NCBI GenBank assembly: GCA_052324925.1
Contig: JBQPRE010000001.1
Direction: 5' to 3' (one strand)
Length of the DNA stretch: 64,000 nt
Source: Flavimobilis sp052324925
Lineage (GTDB): Bacteria > Actinomycetota > Actinomycetes > Actinomycetales > Cellulomonadaceae
The position numbers were made by a program, and so were the translations under genes. Under the pieces are notes generated by a model. That model searched no databases. It saw only the letters and a program-made list of their open reading frames with translations, and was not told the origin of the DNA. Below, one piece after another: positions 43,148 through 50,888 of the stretch. The stretch's first letter is position 1, and each line of letters starts with the position of its first letter.

Positions 43148-45328
43148 TCAGTGCGACGCCTCGACATAGAGCCGCATGCTCAACGGCTCGAGAGAGGATC
43201 CGAGGTCCTCGGCGGGCTCGAAACGTTCGTCAGGGTGCTCCCAGGACGAGTCCCACACGAGCTCCCACGCGACGTGGTCCTCGGGCGCGACCGTGTCGAC
43301 GACGTCGAGCGACCCGTTGAGGACGATGCGCACCGCGGGGTCCTGTGCGTCGGCCGTCCGCCGGACCATCTGCAGGACGCGCCGCGAGGTGTCGTTCCAC
43401 TCCGCGGAGGTCATCTGCGTCCCGTCCTCGGAGTACCAGGCGAGGTCGAGGCCGTCGTCGGGCCGGGAGGTGAAGGGCTTGCCGAGGTAGAAGCGCGCGG
43501 GCCGCAGCGCGGCGAGCTCGGCGCGACGTGCGAGCAGGTACTGCGTCGTCGCGCGCAGGTCACCCTCGAGACCGTCGGCGTCGAACCGGGGGCGCGTGAG
43601 CTCGTTGTCCTGGCAGTAGGTGTTGTTGTTGCCGTGCTGGCTGTGGCCGACCTCGTCCCCGGCCGTGATCATGGGTGTGCCGGCCGAGAGCAGCAGGGTT
43701 CCGAGGAGATTGCGGTGCGAACGGCGGCGGACCGAGGCGATCCCGTCGACGTCGCCGTCAGCCCCCTCGATCCCGTGGTTCCACGACCGGTTGTCATCCG
43801 TGCCGTCGCGGTTGTCCTCGCCGTTGGCCTCGTTGTGCTTGTGGTCGTAGCGCGTGAGGTCGGCCATGGTGAAGCCGTCGTGCGCGGTGACGAAGTTGAT
43901 CGAGGCGACGGGCCCGCGCTCGAGCGGCGGGTCGGAGTGGCCGAAGAGGTCGGCGGATCCTGACAGACGAGTCGCGAGGTCGCGCATCCCCTGCCCGGTG
44001 CGTCCGTGGGAGAGCTCACGGGCGTCGGCGAGCCAGAACTGGCGTACTGCGGAGCGGAACCGGTCGTTCCACTCGCTGAACGGCTCCTTGAAGCTGCCGG
44101 TCTGCCAGCCGCCGGGGCCGACGTCCCACGGCTCTGCGACGAGCTTGACGTCCGCGAGCGCGGGGTCGGTCGCGAGCGCGACGAGGAACGGGTGGACGTT
44201 GGTGAAGCCGTCGTGGTGGCGCCCGAGCGTGACCGCGAGGTCGAAGCGGAAGCCGTCGACGCCGATCTCGTGGGCCCAGTAGCGCACCGAGTCGAGAGCC
44301 GCCTGGACGGGACGGGTACGCCTGTGGTCGAGCGTGTTGCCGCAGCCGGTCGTGTCCGCGAAGCGCGCGGGCGCTCCGCCGTCGTGCAGGTAGTGGACCG
44401 TGGCGTCGAGGCCGCGCCACGACAGCTGCATGCCGTCCGTGCCGCCCTCGGCGGTGTGGTTGTAGACGACGTCGAGCAGGACTTCGAGCCCGGCCTCGTG
44501 CAGGAGCGCAACCATGCCCTTGACCTCGTCGAGCACGGCCGTCGGGCCACGATCGCGGGCTGCTGCGGTGGCGTAGGAGGGCTCGGGTGCGAAGAACCCG
44601 AGCGTGTTGTAGCCCCAGTAGTTCGTCAGGCCGCGCCCGACGAGGTGCGGCTCCGAGACCTTGGCGTGGATCGGCAGGAGCTCAAGGGTCGTGATGCCGA
44701 GCGATCGCAGGTAGTCGATCGTCGCGGGGTGGGCGAGTCCCGCGTAGGTGCCGCGCAGCTCGTCGGGAACCCCGGGAATGTGCGCCGTCAGGCCGCGCAC
44801 GTGGGCCTCGTACACGACGGTGCGTGACCACGGGATGCGTGGGCGTGAGGGGTGCGGCCGGTAGGTCGAGTCGACGACGACCGAGAGCGGCACGTGCCCG
44901 AGCGAGTCGATCTCCGAGGGCAGGGGCAGGCCGTCCTCGCCCTGGCCCTCCCACGAGTGACCGTAGACGGCGGGCCCGTCGACGACCTCACCCTCGAGGC
45001 CGCGTGCGTACGGGTCGACGAGAAGCTTGGCGGGGTTGTACCGGAGGCCCGCGCTCGGGTCCCAGCGGCCATGGGCGCGGAAGCCGTAGCGCTGCCCCGC
45101 TCCGACGTGAGGCACCGTGAGGTGCCAGACGCCGCGCGTCCCGCGCGTCATGGCCAGACGTCGTTCCGTCCAACCGGTCGCGCTCGAGGGAGCGGGGTCG
45201 AGGAGGCAGAGGTCGACGCTCTCGGCGTGCGACGCGACGACCGCGAACGACGTCCCGCCGTCGACGACATGCGCGCCCAGAGGGGGCGTCAGCTCGTCGG
45301 AGGCGGTGCGGGCGGCAATCGTCGGCAT
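43148..45328 (-). CDS. glgX: Glycogen debranching enzyme GlgX
   Basis: GH13 subfamily 11 isoamylase-type enzyme that removes alpha-1,6 branches from limit dextrins, 726 residues. The N-terminal CBM48 (LGAHVVDGGTSFAVVASHAE) precedes the barrel with the nucleophile Asp in GVDGFRFDLAVTLGR, Glu in LVAEPWDVGPGGWQ, and Asp in FVTAHDGFTMADL. The segment NWGYNTLGFFAPEP is represented as NYWGYNTLGFFAPEP. ATG 45328 has GAGGAG about nine bases upstream. It lies upstream of glgE but 100 bases away, so it is probably a separate transcript. Confidence 0.95.
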   Translation of the reverse strand: MPTIAARTASDELTPPLGAHVVDGGTSFAVVASHAESVDLCLLDPAPSSATGWTERRLAMTRGTRGVWHLTVPHVGAGQRYGFRAHGRWDPSAGLRYNPAKLLVDPYARGLEGEVVDGPAVYGHSWEGQGEDGLPLPSEIDSLGHVPLSVVVDSTYRPHPSRPRIPWSRTVVYEAHVRGLTAHIPGVPDELRGTYAGLAHPATIDYLRSLGITTLELLPIHAKVSEPHLVGRGLTNYWGYNTLGFFAPEPSYATAAARDRGPTAVLDEVKGMVALLHEAGLEVLLDVVYNHTAEGGTDGMQLSWRGLDATVHYLHDGGAPARFADTTGCGNTLDHRRTRPVQAALDSVRYWAHEIGVDGFRFDLAVTLGRHHDGFTNVHPFLVALATDPALADVKLVAEPWDVGPGGWQTGSFKEPFSEWNDRFRSAVRQFWLADARELSHGRTGQGMRDLATRLSGSADLFGHSDPPLERGPVASINFVTAHDGFTMADLTRYDHKHNEANGEDNRDGTDDNRSWNHGIEGADGDVDGIASVRRRSHRNLLGTLLLSAGTPMITAGDEVGHSQHGNNNTYCQDNELTRPRFDADGLEGDLRATTQYLLARRAELAALRPARFYLGKPFTSRPDDGLDLAWYSEDGTQMTSAEWNDTSRRVLQMVRRTADAQDPAVRIVLNGSLDVVDTVAPEDHVAWELVWDSSWEHPDERFEPAEDLGSSLEPLSMRLYVEASH

Positions 45329-45382
45329 GGTGGTGATCTCCTCGAACGTGATGTCCTGCGATGTGGCCGGGACCGACCGTCT

Positions 45383-45460
45383 AGCCTATCGCCGCGAACG
45401 GACCGTATGGCGGGACGTCTCCCCGGCGGCGTCCGCGCACGGCTGCGGGGACGATAGCCT
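45383..45460. promoter_or_regulatory. Candidate -10 elements of glgX and etfBA in the divergent gap
   Basis: The 174-base gap between glgX and etfB has TAGGCT on the minus strand (45388-45383) facing glgX, and TAGCCT on the plus strand (45455-45460) facing etfB. No clear -35 elements are seen for either, so both are tentative. Confidence 0.3.
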
Positions 45461-45502
45461 CATCGGGTCCGGTCCCCGCACCATGAGGAGGCGCGAAGCG
45501 TC

Positions 45503-46312
45503 ATGGCCCGCAGAATCGTCGTGGTCGTCAAGCACGTTCCCACGATCCACTCCGCACGCGCGTTCGCGGACGGCCGCACCGTGCGCGGCTCTGAGGATGG
45601 CTCGCTCAACGAGCTCGACGAGCACCCCGTCGAGGAGGCCGTGCGGATCCTCGAGGCGCTCGAGGACGCCGATCGGGAGGCGTCGGAGATCATCGTCGTG
45701 ACCGTTGGTCCCGCTGAGGCCGTCGACGCGCTGCGTCGCGCCTACCAGCTGGGGGCGACGTCCGCGATCCACGTGACCGACGACGCGCTCGCGGGCTCGG
45801 ACTACGCGGGAACGGCCGCAGCGCTCGCGGCAGCGGTCCGCAAGATCGCGGCCGACGGGCCGATCGACCTCGTGCTCGCCGGGATGGCGGCGCTCGACGG
45901 TCTCGGCTCCGTCGTCCCCGCGCTGCTCGCCGCCGAGCTCGGTCTGCCGCAGCTGACGAACGCGGGATCGCTCGTGCTGGACGGGGCGACCGCTCGGATC
46001 GAGCGAGTCGTCGACGGTGTCTCGGAGGTCCTCGCGGCGCCGCTCCCCGCCGTCGTGTCTGTCAACGACCACATCAACCGGCCGCGCTTCCCCGGCTTCA
46101 AGCTCATCATGGCGGCTCGGACGAAGCCCGTGACGACGTGGTCGCTCGCTGATCTCGACGTCGACGCGTCGCGGGTCGGTCAGGCCGGGGCGCGCACGCG
46201 TGTGCTGTCCGCCGACCCGCGCCCGGAGCGCGAACCCGTCGAGATCCACGTCGATTCTGGTCAGGGCGGTGAGGCGCTCGTCGAGTTCCTCGCGAGCCGT
46301 GGCCTGGTCTGA
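45503..46312 (+). CDS. etfB: Electron transfer flavoprotein, beta subunit
   Basis: A 269-residue ETF beta subunit (FixA type). It has VVVVKHVPTIHS at the start, the AMP-binding region NELDEHPVEEAVRILE, and the conserved VDGVSEVLAAPLPAVVSV and PRFPGFKLIMAARTKPV near the C-terminus, which holds the arm contacting dehydrogenases. With EtfA it carries electrons from acyl-CoA and related dehydrogenases to the membrane quinone pool. ATG 45503 follows GAGGAGG. etfA begins 12 bases downstream. Confidence 0.95.
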   Translation: MARRIVVVVKHVPTIHSARAFADGRTVRGSEDGSLNELDEHPVEEAVRILEALEDADREASEIIVVTVGPAEAVDALRRAYQLGATSAIHVTDDALAGSDYAGTAAALAAAVRKIAADGPIDLVLAGMAALDGLGSVVPALLAAELGLPQLTNAGSLVLDGATARIERVVDGVSEVLAAPLPAVVSVNDHINRPRFPGFKLIMAARTKPVTTWSLADLDVDASRVGQAGARTRVLSADPRPEREPVEIHVDSGQGGEALVEFLASRGLV

Positions 46313-46324
46313 GAGGAGACCCTC

Positions 46325-47299
46325 ATGAGTCGCTCGTTCTCCGTCGTCGTGCTCGACGACGTCACGAACGCCCTGCGTGGCCCCGATCTTGAGCTGCTCA
46401 CAGTTGCCCGCTCGCTCGGTACGGTGCGCGCGGTCGTCTTCGACGAGCCGGGCCCGGACGTCCTCGCGACGCTCGCGGCGTATGGCGTCGCCGACGTGGT
46501 CCGCCTCGAGATCGCTGGCGAACGCTGGCTCACGGGCGTGGCAGCGGCTGCGCTCGAGCCGGTCGTCGCCGACGCGCGCGTGCTGCTCGCGCGGGCGACG
46601 TTCGCGAACAAGGAAGTGCTTGCCCGGCTGGCGTTCCTCACGGGCGCCGGTCTCATCATCGACGCGGCTCGTGTCGGTGAGCGCGACGGCCTCGTCGCCG
46701 GCTGGAAGCGCGTCTTTGCTGGATCGTGGGACGTCGACTCGGTCGTGACGACGGACCTGGCGCTCCTCACGGTGCGCCCCAACGCTGTGCGACCGAGCCC
46801 CGCTGAGGCGCCCGTCCAGCCCGTCGTGCGGGTCGTCGAGCTCGACCCCGCAGCGGCCGCGGCAGCCGCGGGCGGCGTGAGGCTGATCTCGCGCGAGGTG
46901 CACGAGGTCACTGGCTCCGCACGTCCGCCGCTCGCCGAGGCGAGCGTCGTCGTGGCCGGTGGCCGTGGGACGCTCGGGGACTTCGGCCCGGTCGAGGAGT
47001 TGGCGGACGCGCTGGGCGCGGCGGTGGGGGCGACGCGCGACGCGGTCGATGAAGGATGGATCGGTCACGACGCCCAGGTGGGCCAGACGGGTGTGACGAT
47101 CACCCCCCACCTCTACATCGGCGCGGGCATCTCCGGAGCCCCGCACCATCGGGGCGGCATGCAGGCCTCCGAGGTCATCGTCGCGGTGAACTCCGATCCC
47201 GAGTGCCCGATCTTCGAGATCTGTGATTTTGCCGTCGTCGGTGATCTTGCGACGGTCCTGCCGCAGGCGGCGGCGGCGCTGCGGGCCCGCACGGTCTGA
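46325..47299 (+). CDS. etfA: Electron transfer flavoprotein, alpha subunit
   Basis: A 324-residue FAD-binding ETF alpha subunit. The C-terminal half shows the FAD signature: GRGTLGDFGPVEELADALG, then VGQTGVTITPHLYIGAGISG, and APHHRGGMQASEVIVAVN. AGGAGA lies six to seven bases before the ATG. It ends 10 bases before a perfect 15-bp terminator. The order etfB-etfA-iscS-mnmA matches mycobacteria (Rv3029c-Rv3024c region), where the partner dehydrogenases also lie elsewhere. Confidence 0.96.
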   Translation: MSRSFSVVVLDDVTNALRGPDLELLTVARSLGTVRAVVFDEPGPDVLATLAAYGVADVVRLEIAGERWLTGVAAAALEPVVADARVLLARATFANKEVLARLAFLTGAGLIIDAARVGERDGLVAGWKRVFAGSWDVDSVVTTDLALLTVRPNAVRPSPAEAPVQPVVRVVELDPAAAAAAAGGVRLISREVHEVTGSARPPLAEASVVVAGGRGTLGDFGPVEELADALGAAVGATRDAVDEGWIGHDAQVGQTGVTITPHLYIGAGISGAPHHRGGMQASEVIVAVNSDPECPIFEICDFAVVGDLATVLPQAAAALRARTV

Positions 47300-47309
47300 A
47301 CGAACCCTC

Positions 47310-47345
47310 GGACGCCGCGACCGCTGCCCGGCGGTCGCGGCGTCC
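47310..47345 (+). terminator. Terminator of etfBA
   Basis: A perfect 15-bp stem (arms 47310-47324 and 47331-47345) with loop TGCCCG. It ends only four bases before the -10 element of the next gene. Confidence 0.88.
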
Positions 47346-47349
47346 TTCG

Positions 47350-47355
47350 TAGGAT
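47350..47355 (+). promoter_or_regulatory. Putative -10 of leaderless iscS
   Basis: TAGGAT, seven bases before the GTG at 47363. Any -35 would lie inside the etf terminator hairpin. Confidence 0.55.
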
Positions 47356-47362
47356 GGACTCC

Positions 47363-48625
47363 GTGAGACCTCCCGCGTACCTCGATCACGCCGCGACGAC
47401 CCCCATGTCGTCGGCGGCGATCGCGGCCTACACCGCCCAGCTGGCGATCCCCGGCAATCCCTCCTCGCTCCACACCTCCGGGCGCGCAGCGCGACGCGTC
47501 GTCGAGGAGTCGCGCGAGTCGATCGCCACGTCACTCGGCGCACGCCCGAGCGAGATCGTGCTGACGGGCGGGGGGACTGAGGCGGACAACCTCGCGATCA
47601 AGGGACTGTTCTGGTCGCGTCGCACCGGTCACCCCGAGCGCACGCGCGTCGTCGTCTCCGCGGTCGAGCATCACGCGGTTCTCGACCCGGCGTTCTGGCT
47701 CGCCGAGCACGCGGGCGCCGAGATCGTCCTCCTGCCCGTCGACGCCACGGGGCGTCTCGACCTCGACGCGCTCGCCGCCGAGCTTGCCGCGCACGCCACC
47801 GAGATCGCGCTCGTCTCTGTCATGTGGGCGAACAACGAGGTCGGCACGATCGAACCGATCGCGGACGTCGTGCGGCTCGCGCACGCGCACGGCATCCCCG
47901 TGCACTCGGACGCGGTCCAGGCCGTCGGGCGGACCGACGTGAATTTCGCTGCGTCGGGGCTCGACGCCATGACCGTCTCGGCGCACAAGCTTGGCGGCCC
48001 TGTCGGTGTGGGCGCGCTCGTCGTCGGGCGCGCGGTCGGCCTCGTCCCCGTGCTCCACGGCGGTGGCCAGGAGCGGGGCGTCCGTTCGGGGACGCTCGAT
48101 GCCGCGGGGGCGCATGCCTTCGCCGTCGCGCTCGCGGACGCTGTGGCCGGGCGCGAGCTCGAGGCGGCGCGTCTTGCGACGCTGCGCGACGCACTTGTCA
48201 GGGGAGTCCTCGACCGGGTTCCGGGCGCGACCCTGCGCGGTCCTGCGCTCGATGCGACATCGGCCGACGGCCAGCGCATGCGCTTGCCGGGCAACGCCCA
48301 CCTCACCTTCGCGGACTGTGAGGGCGACTCCCTGCTGTACCTGCTCGACTCGGCCGGTGTGGAGGCATCGACGGGCTCCGCCTGCCAGGCGGGAGTTCCC
48401 CAGCCGTCGCACGTCCTTCTTGCGCTCGGTGTCCCAGAACGCGAGGCGCGGGGGGCCCTGCGCTTCTCGCTCGGCTCGACGTCGACCCTGGACGATGTCG
48501 AGCGGGTTCTTGAGGTGGTGCCGGGAGTCGTCGAACGGGCGCGGGCCGCGGGGCTGGCGGCGCCCGGGCGGCGAGGGACCGGGACGCCCGGTCACGTCAT
48601 GAGTGTGGATGGAGGTGCGGCATGA
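47363..48625 (+). CDS. iscS: Cysteine desulfurase (IscS type)
   Basis: PLP enzyme taking sulfur from cysteine, here most likely for tRNA thiolation by the adjoining MnmA. The 420-residue protein has YLDHAATTPMS at the start, the PLP lysine Lys209 in VSAHKLGGPVGVGAL, and the catalytic Cys341 in STGSACQAGVPQPS. GTG 47363 is chosen because the family begins just before YLDHAATT and a -10 lies seven bases upstream; an ATG at 47354 would add three residues and overlap that promoter. The stop overlaps the mnmA start (ATGA), a strong sign of joint function. Confidence 0.94.
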   Translation: MRPPAYLDHAATTPMSSAAIAAYTAQLAIPGNPSSLHTSGRAARRVVEESRESIATSLGARPSEIVLTGGGTEADNLAIKGLFWSRRTGHPERTRVVVSAVEHHAVLDPAFWLAEHAGAEIVLLPVDATGRLDLDALAAELAAHATEIALVSVMWANNEVGTIEPIADVVRLAHAHGIPVHSDAVQAVGRTDVNFAASGLDAMTVSAHKLGGPVGVGALVVGRAVGLVPVLHGGGQERGVRSGTLDAAGAHAFAVALADAVAGRELEAARLATLRDALVRGVLDRVPGATLRGPALDATSADGQRMRLPGNAHLTFADCEGDSLLYLLDSAGVEASTGSACQAGVPQPSHVLLALGVPEREARGALRFSLGSTSTLDDVERVLEVVPGVVERARAAGLAAPGRRGTGTPGHVMSVDGGAA

Positions 48626-49767
48626 GGGTTCTGGCTGCAATGTCGGGAGGGGTCGACTCCGCGCTTGCTGCGGCCCTCGCGCTCGAGGCAGGGCACGAGG
48701 TCGTCGGGGTGCACATGGCGCTCGCGCGCGAGCGCGCCCAGATGAGGACGGGCTCTCGCGGCTGCTGCTCGATCGAGGACGCAGGCGACGCCCGCCGTGC
48801 GGCCGACATCCTCGGCATTCCCTACTACGTGTGGGACCTCTCCGAGACGTTCGAGGAGACCGTCGTCACCGACTTCCTCTCGGAGTATGCGGCGGGTCGC
48901 ACCCCCAACCCGTGCGTCCGCTGCAACGAACACGTGAAGTTCGACACGCTTCTCGAGAAGGCGATGGCGCTCGGCTTCGATGCGGTCGCGACGGGCCACT
49001 ACGCGCAGATCGTCGAGCGCGCCGGCCGGCGCGAGCTGCACCGCTCGCCCAACGTCGACAAGGACCAGTCCTACGTGCTCGCCGTCATGGGGCCCGAGCG
49101 GCTGGCCCGTTCGATCTTCCCGCTCGGCGGCTACACGTCGAAGGCCGACGTCCGTGCCGAGGCGGCGCGGCGCGGTCTAGGGGTGTCGAACAAGCCCGAC
49201 TCCTACGACATCTGTTTCGTCGCCGACGGCGACACGCAGGGCTTCCTGCGGTCGCGGCTCGGAGCTCAGCCCGGGGAGATCCTCGACGCGGACGGCCAGG
49301 TGGTCGGAGAGCACGACGGCGCGTACGCGTTCACGGTCGGGCAGCGGCGCGGCCTGCACCTGGGACGGCCCGCCGCCGACGGTCAGCCTCGGTACGTCCT
49401 TGAGGTGAGGACCGAGACGAACCAGGTCGTCGTCGGGGCCGCCGAGCTGCTCACGGTTGACCGCATCGTGAGCGACCGCACGGTGTGGCTCGCTGACGAC
49501 GTCGACGCCGCGCGCGGCCTCGAGGCCGAGGTCCAGGTGCGTGCCCACGGGACGCCCGTGCCCGCGGTCGTCACGCGCACGGACGACGGCCTCGTCGCCG
49601 AGCTCCCGGGGCAGGGGCTGCGCGGGGTCGCGGCGGGGCAGTCGCTCGTCGTCTATCGGGGGACGCGTGTTCTCGGACAGGCGACCGTGACGTCGGCCGG
49701 CCGGCGAGGTGCGGGTGCGTCCGCGGCCACGGCGAGCGGCCGAGGCCCGGCAGGCGTCCGCGGGTGA
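48622..49767 (+). CDS. mnmA: tRNA-specific 2-thiouridylase MnmA
   Basis: Makes 2-thiouridine at the wobble base of Lys, Glu and Gln tRNAs. The 381-residue protein has the PP-loop MSGGVDSALAA at 7-17, catalytic Cys101 in NPCVRCNEHVKF, and the second catalytic Cys198 in DSYDICFV. A Gly/Ala-rich C-terminal tail extends beyond the family's beta-barrel. Sulfur is presumably delivered by the upstream cysteine desulfurase. GGAGG lies about seven bases before the ATG. The stop overlaps the next start (GTGA). Confidence 0.95.
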   Translation: MRVLAAMSGGVDSALAAALALEAGHEVVGVHMALARERAQMRTGSRGCCSIEDAGDARRAADILGIPYYVWDLSETFEETVVTDFLSEYAAGRTPNPCVRCNEHVKFDTLLEKAMALGFDAVATGHYAQIVERAGRRELHRSPNVDKDQSYVLAVMGPERLARSIFPLGGYTSKADVRAEAARRGLGVSNKPDSYDICFVADGDTQGFLRSRLGAQPGEILDADGQVVGEHDGAYAFTVGQRRGLHLGRPAADGQPRYVLEVRTETNQVVVGAAELLTVDRIVSDRTVWLADDVDAARGLEAEVQVRAHGTPVPAVVTRTDDGLVAELPGQGLRGVAAGQSLVVYRGTRVLGQATVTSAGRRGAGASAATASGRGPAGVRG

Positions 49768-50858
49768 GCGCGAACCCGTCGCCCGAGGGTACGAGCCCGA
49801 GGGCAGGCGTCGCGCTCGCACCCGGAGCGTGCGCCCCGCTCGCCTGGCCGGGCAGCGATCCGCTCGAGGCAGTGACGACGATCCTTGGCGACGCGTCGGA
49901 CGCCCCGAGCGAGATCCGTGCGCTTGCGACCCTGCCGGTGCTCGCGGAGCGCGGGCCCGGGGCGGATCGTGTGGGACGCACCGCGGCCTCGCTCGAGGGG
50001 ATCCCGGTTGAGCTGGGTCCGCACGGGTGGCGGTTGGCCGCCCACGAGGGTGGAGATCGTGAGCGGGCCCTCGCGCTGTGGCGTGAGGACCAGGGCGCAC
50101 TTGCGGTGGCTTCGCTCGGCTGGTCGGGGGAGCTCGTCCTCGAGGCGGTCGGACCGTGGTCGCTCGCCGCGTCGGTGTGGCTCGCTCGTGGTGACCGTGT
50201 GCTGTCCGACGATGGCGCGGTCAACGATGTGGCTGCTGCGCTCGCGGAGGGGCTTGTCCTGCGGGTCGGCGACGTGCTGCGACAGGCGCCGGGTGCGCGG
50301 GTCACCGTTCTGCTGGCCGAGACGCTTGTCGGCCAGATCGTCGCCGGGGTGCTCCCGACGTTCTCGGGGCACGCGTGCCTACGTGCGGTTGCACGTCCAC
50401 GCCTTCTTGAGGTGCTCGAGCCCGTTGTCGCGGCGTTGCACGCCGCGGGTGCGCGCGTCGTCGTCCACGTGGGAACCGCGGTCGCGGGCATCGGGCCCGC
50501 GGTGCTCTCGGGTGCCGACGGGGTGGGCCTCGACGTGGCCCCGTGGGACGAGCGCCGGTGGGAGATGATCGCGACCGCGGTCGAGCGTGGCGTCGAGCTC
50601 TGGCAGGGGCTTGCGCCCGCGCGGGTGTCGTCGTGCGCGGGCGCCGATCTGGGGGAGCTGGCTCAGCGCGTCGCCGAGCCGTGGCGGCGGGTCGGTCTGC
50701 CGCTCGCGGACCTCGCCCGAGTCGTCGTCCATGAGCAGCTGGGCGAGGTGCGCGTCGACCCGGTACGACCCCGGTCGCGGTCAGTCGCCGACGCCCGTGC
50801 GTCTGCGCACAGCCTGCAGCGGACCGCGCTTCTGCTCGCGGAGCGTGCGGCGGGCTGA
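49764..50858 (+). CDS. MetE/UROD-fold protein of unknown function (Rv3015c-like)
   Basis: A 364-residue protein resembling the C-terminal barrel of cobalamin-independent methionine synthase, conserved in actinobacteria downstream of mnmA. Weak family marks are ATLPVLAERGPGADRVGRTA at the start, LVGQIVAGVLPTFSG, VVVHVGTAVAG, and GLAPARVSSCAGADLGELAQRV. The zinc-binding His-x-Cys of true MetE is not evident, so methionine synthesis is doubtful. Translation is coupled to mnmA by the GTGA overlap, which hints at a link to tRNA or sulfur metabolism. It converges with the oligopeptidase gene, 30 bases between stops. Confidence 0.65.
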   Translation: MSANPSPEGTSPRAGVALAPGACAPLAWPGSDPLEAVTTILGDASDAPSEIRALATLPVLAERGPGADRVGRTAASLEGIPVELGPHGWRLAAHEGGDRERALALWREDQGALAVASLGWSGELVLEAVGPWSLAASVWLARGDRVLSDDGAVNDVAAALAEGLVLRVGDVLRQAPGARVTVLLAETLVGQIVAGVLPTFSGHACLRAVARPRLLEVLEPVVAALHAAGARVVVHVGTAVAGIGPAVLSGADGVGLDVAPWDERRWEMIATAVERGVELWQGLAPARVSSCAGADLGELAQRVAEPWRRVGLPLADLARVVVHEQLGEVRVDPVRPRSRSVADARASAHSLQRTALLLAERAAG

Positions 50859-50888
50859 GCGACGGGCCGCGCACGACCCGCTGCGACC

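Noticed and set aside
40953..43169. 738-residue open frame on the plus strand opposite glgE
   Set aside because: Antisense to glgE, whose catalytic residues are intact; no start signal and no recognisable domain.
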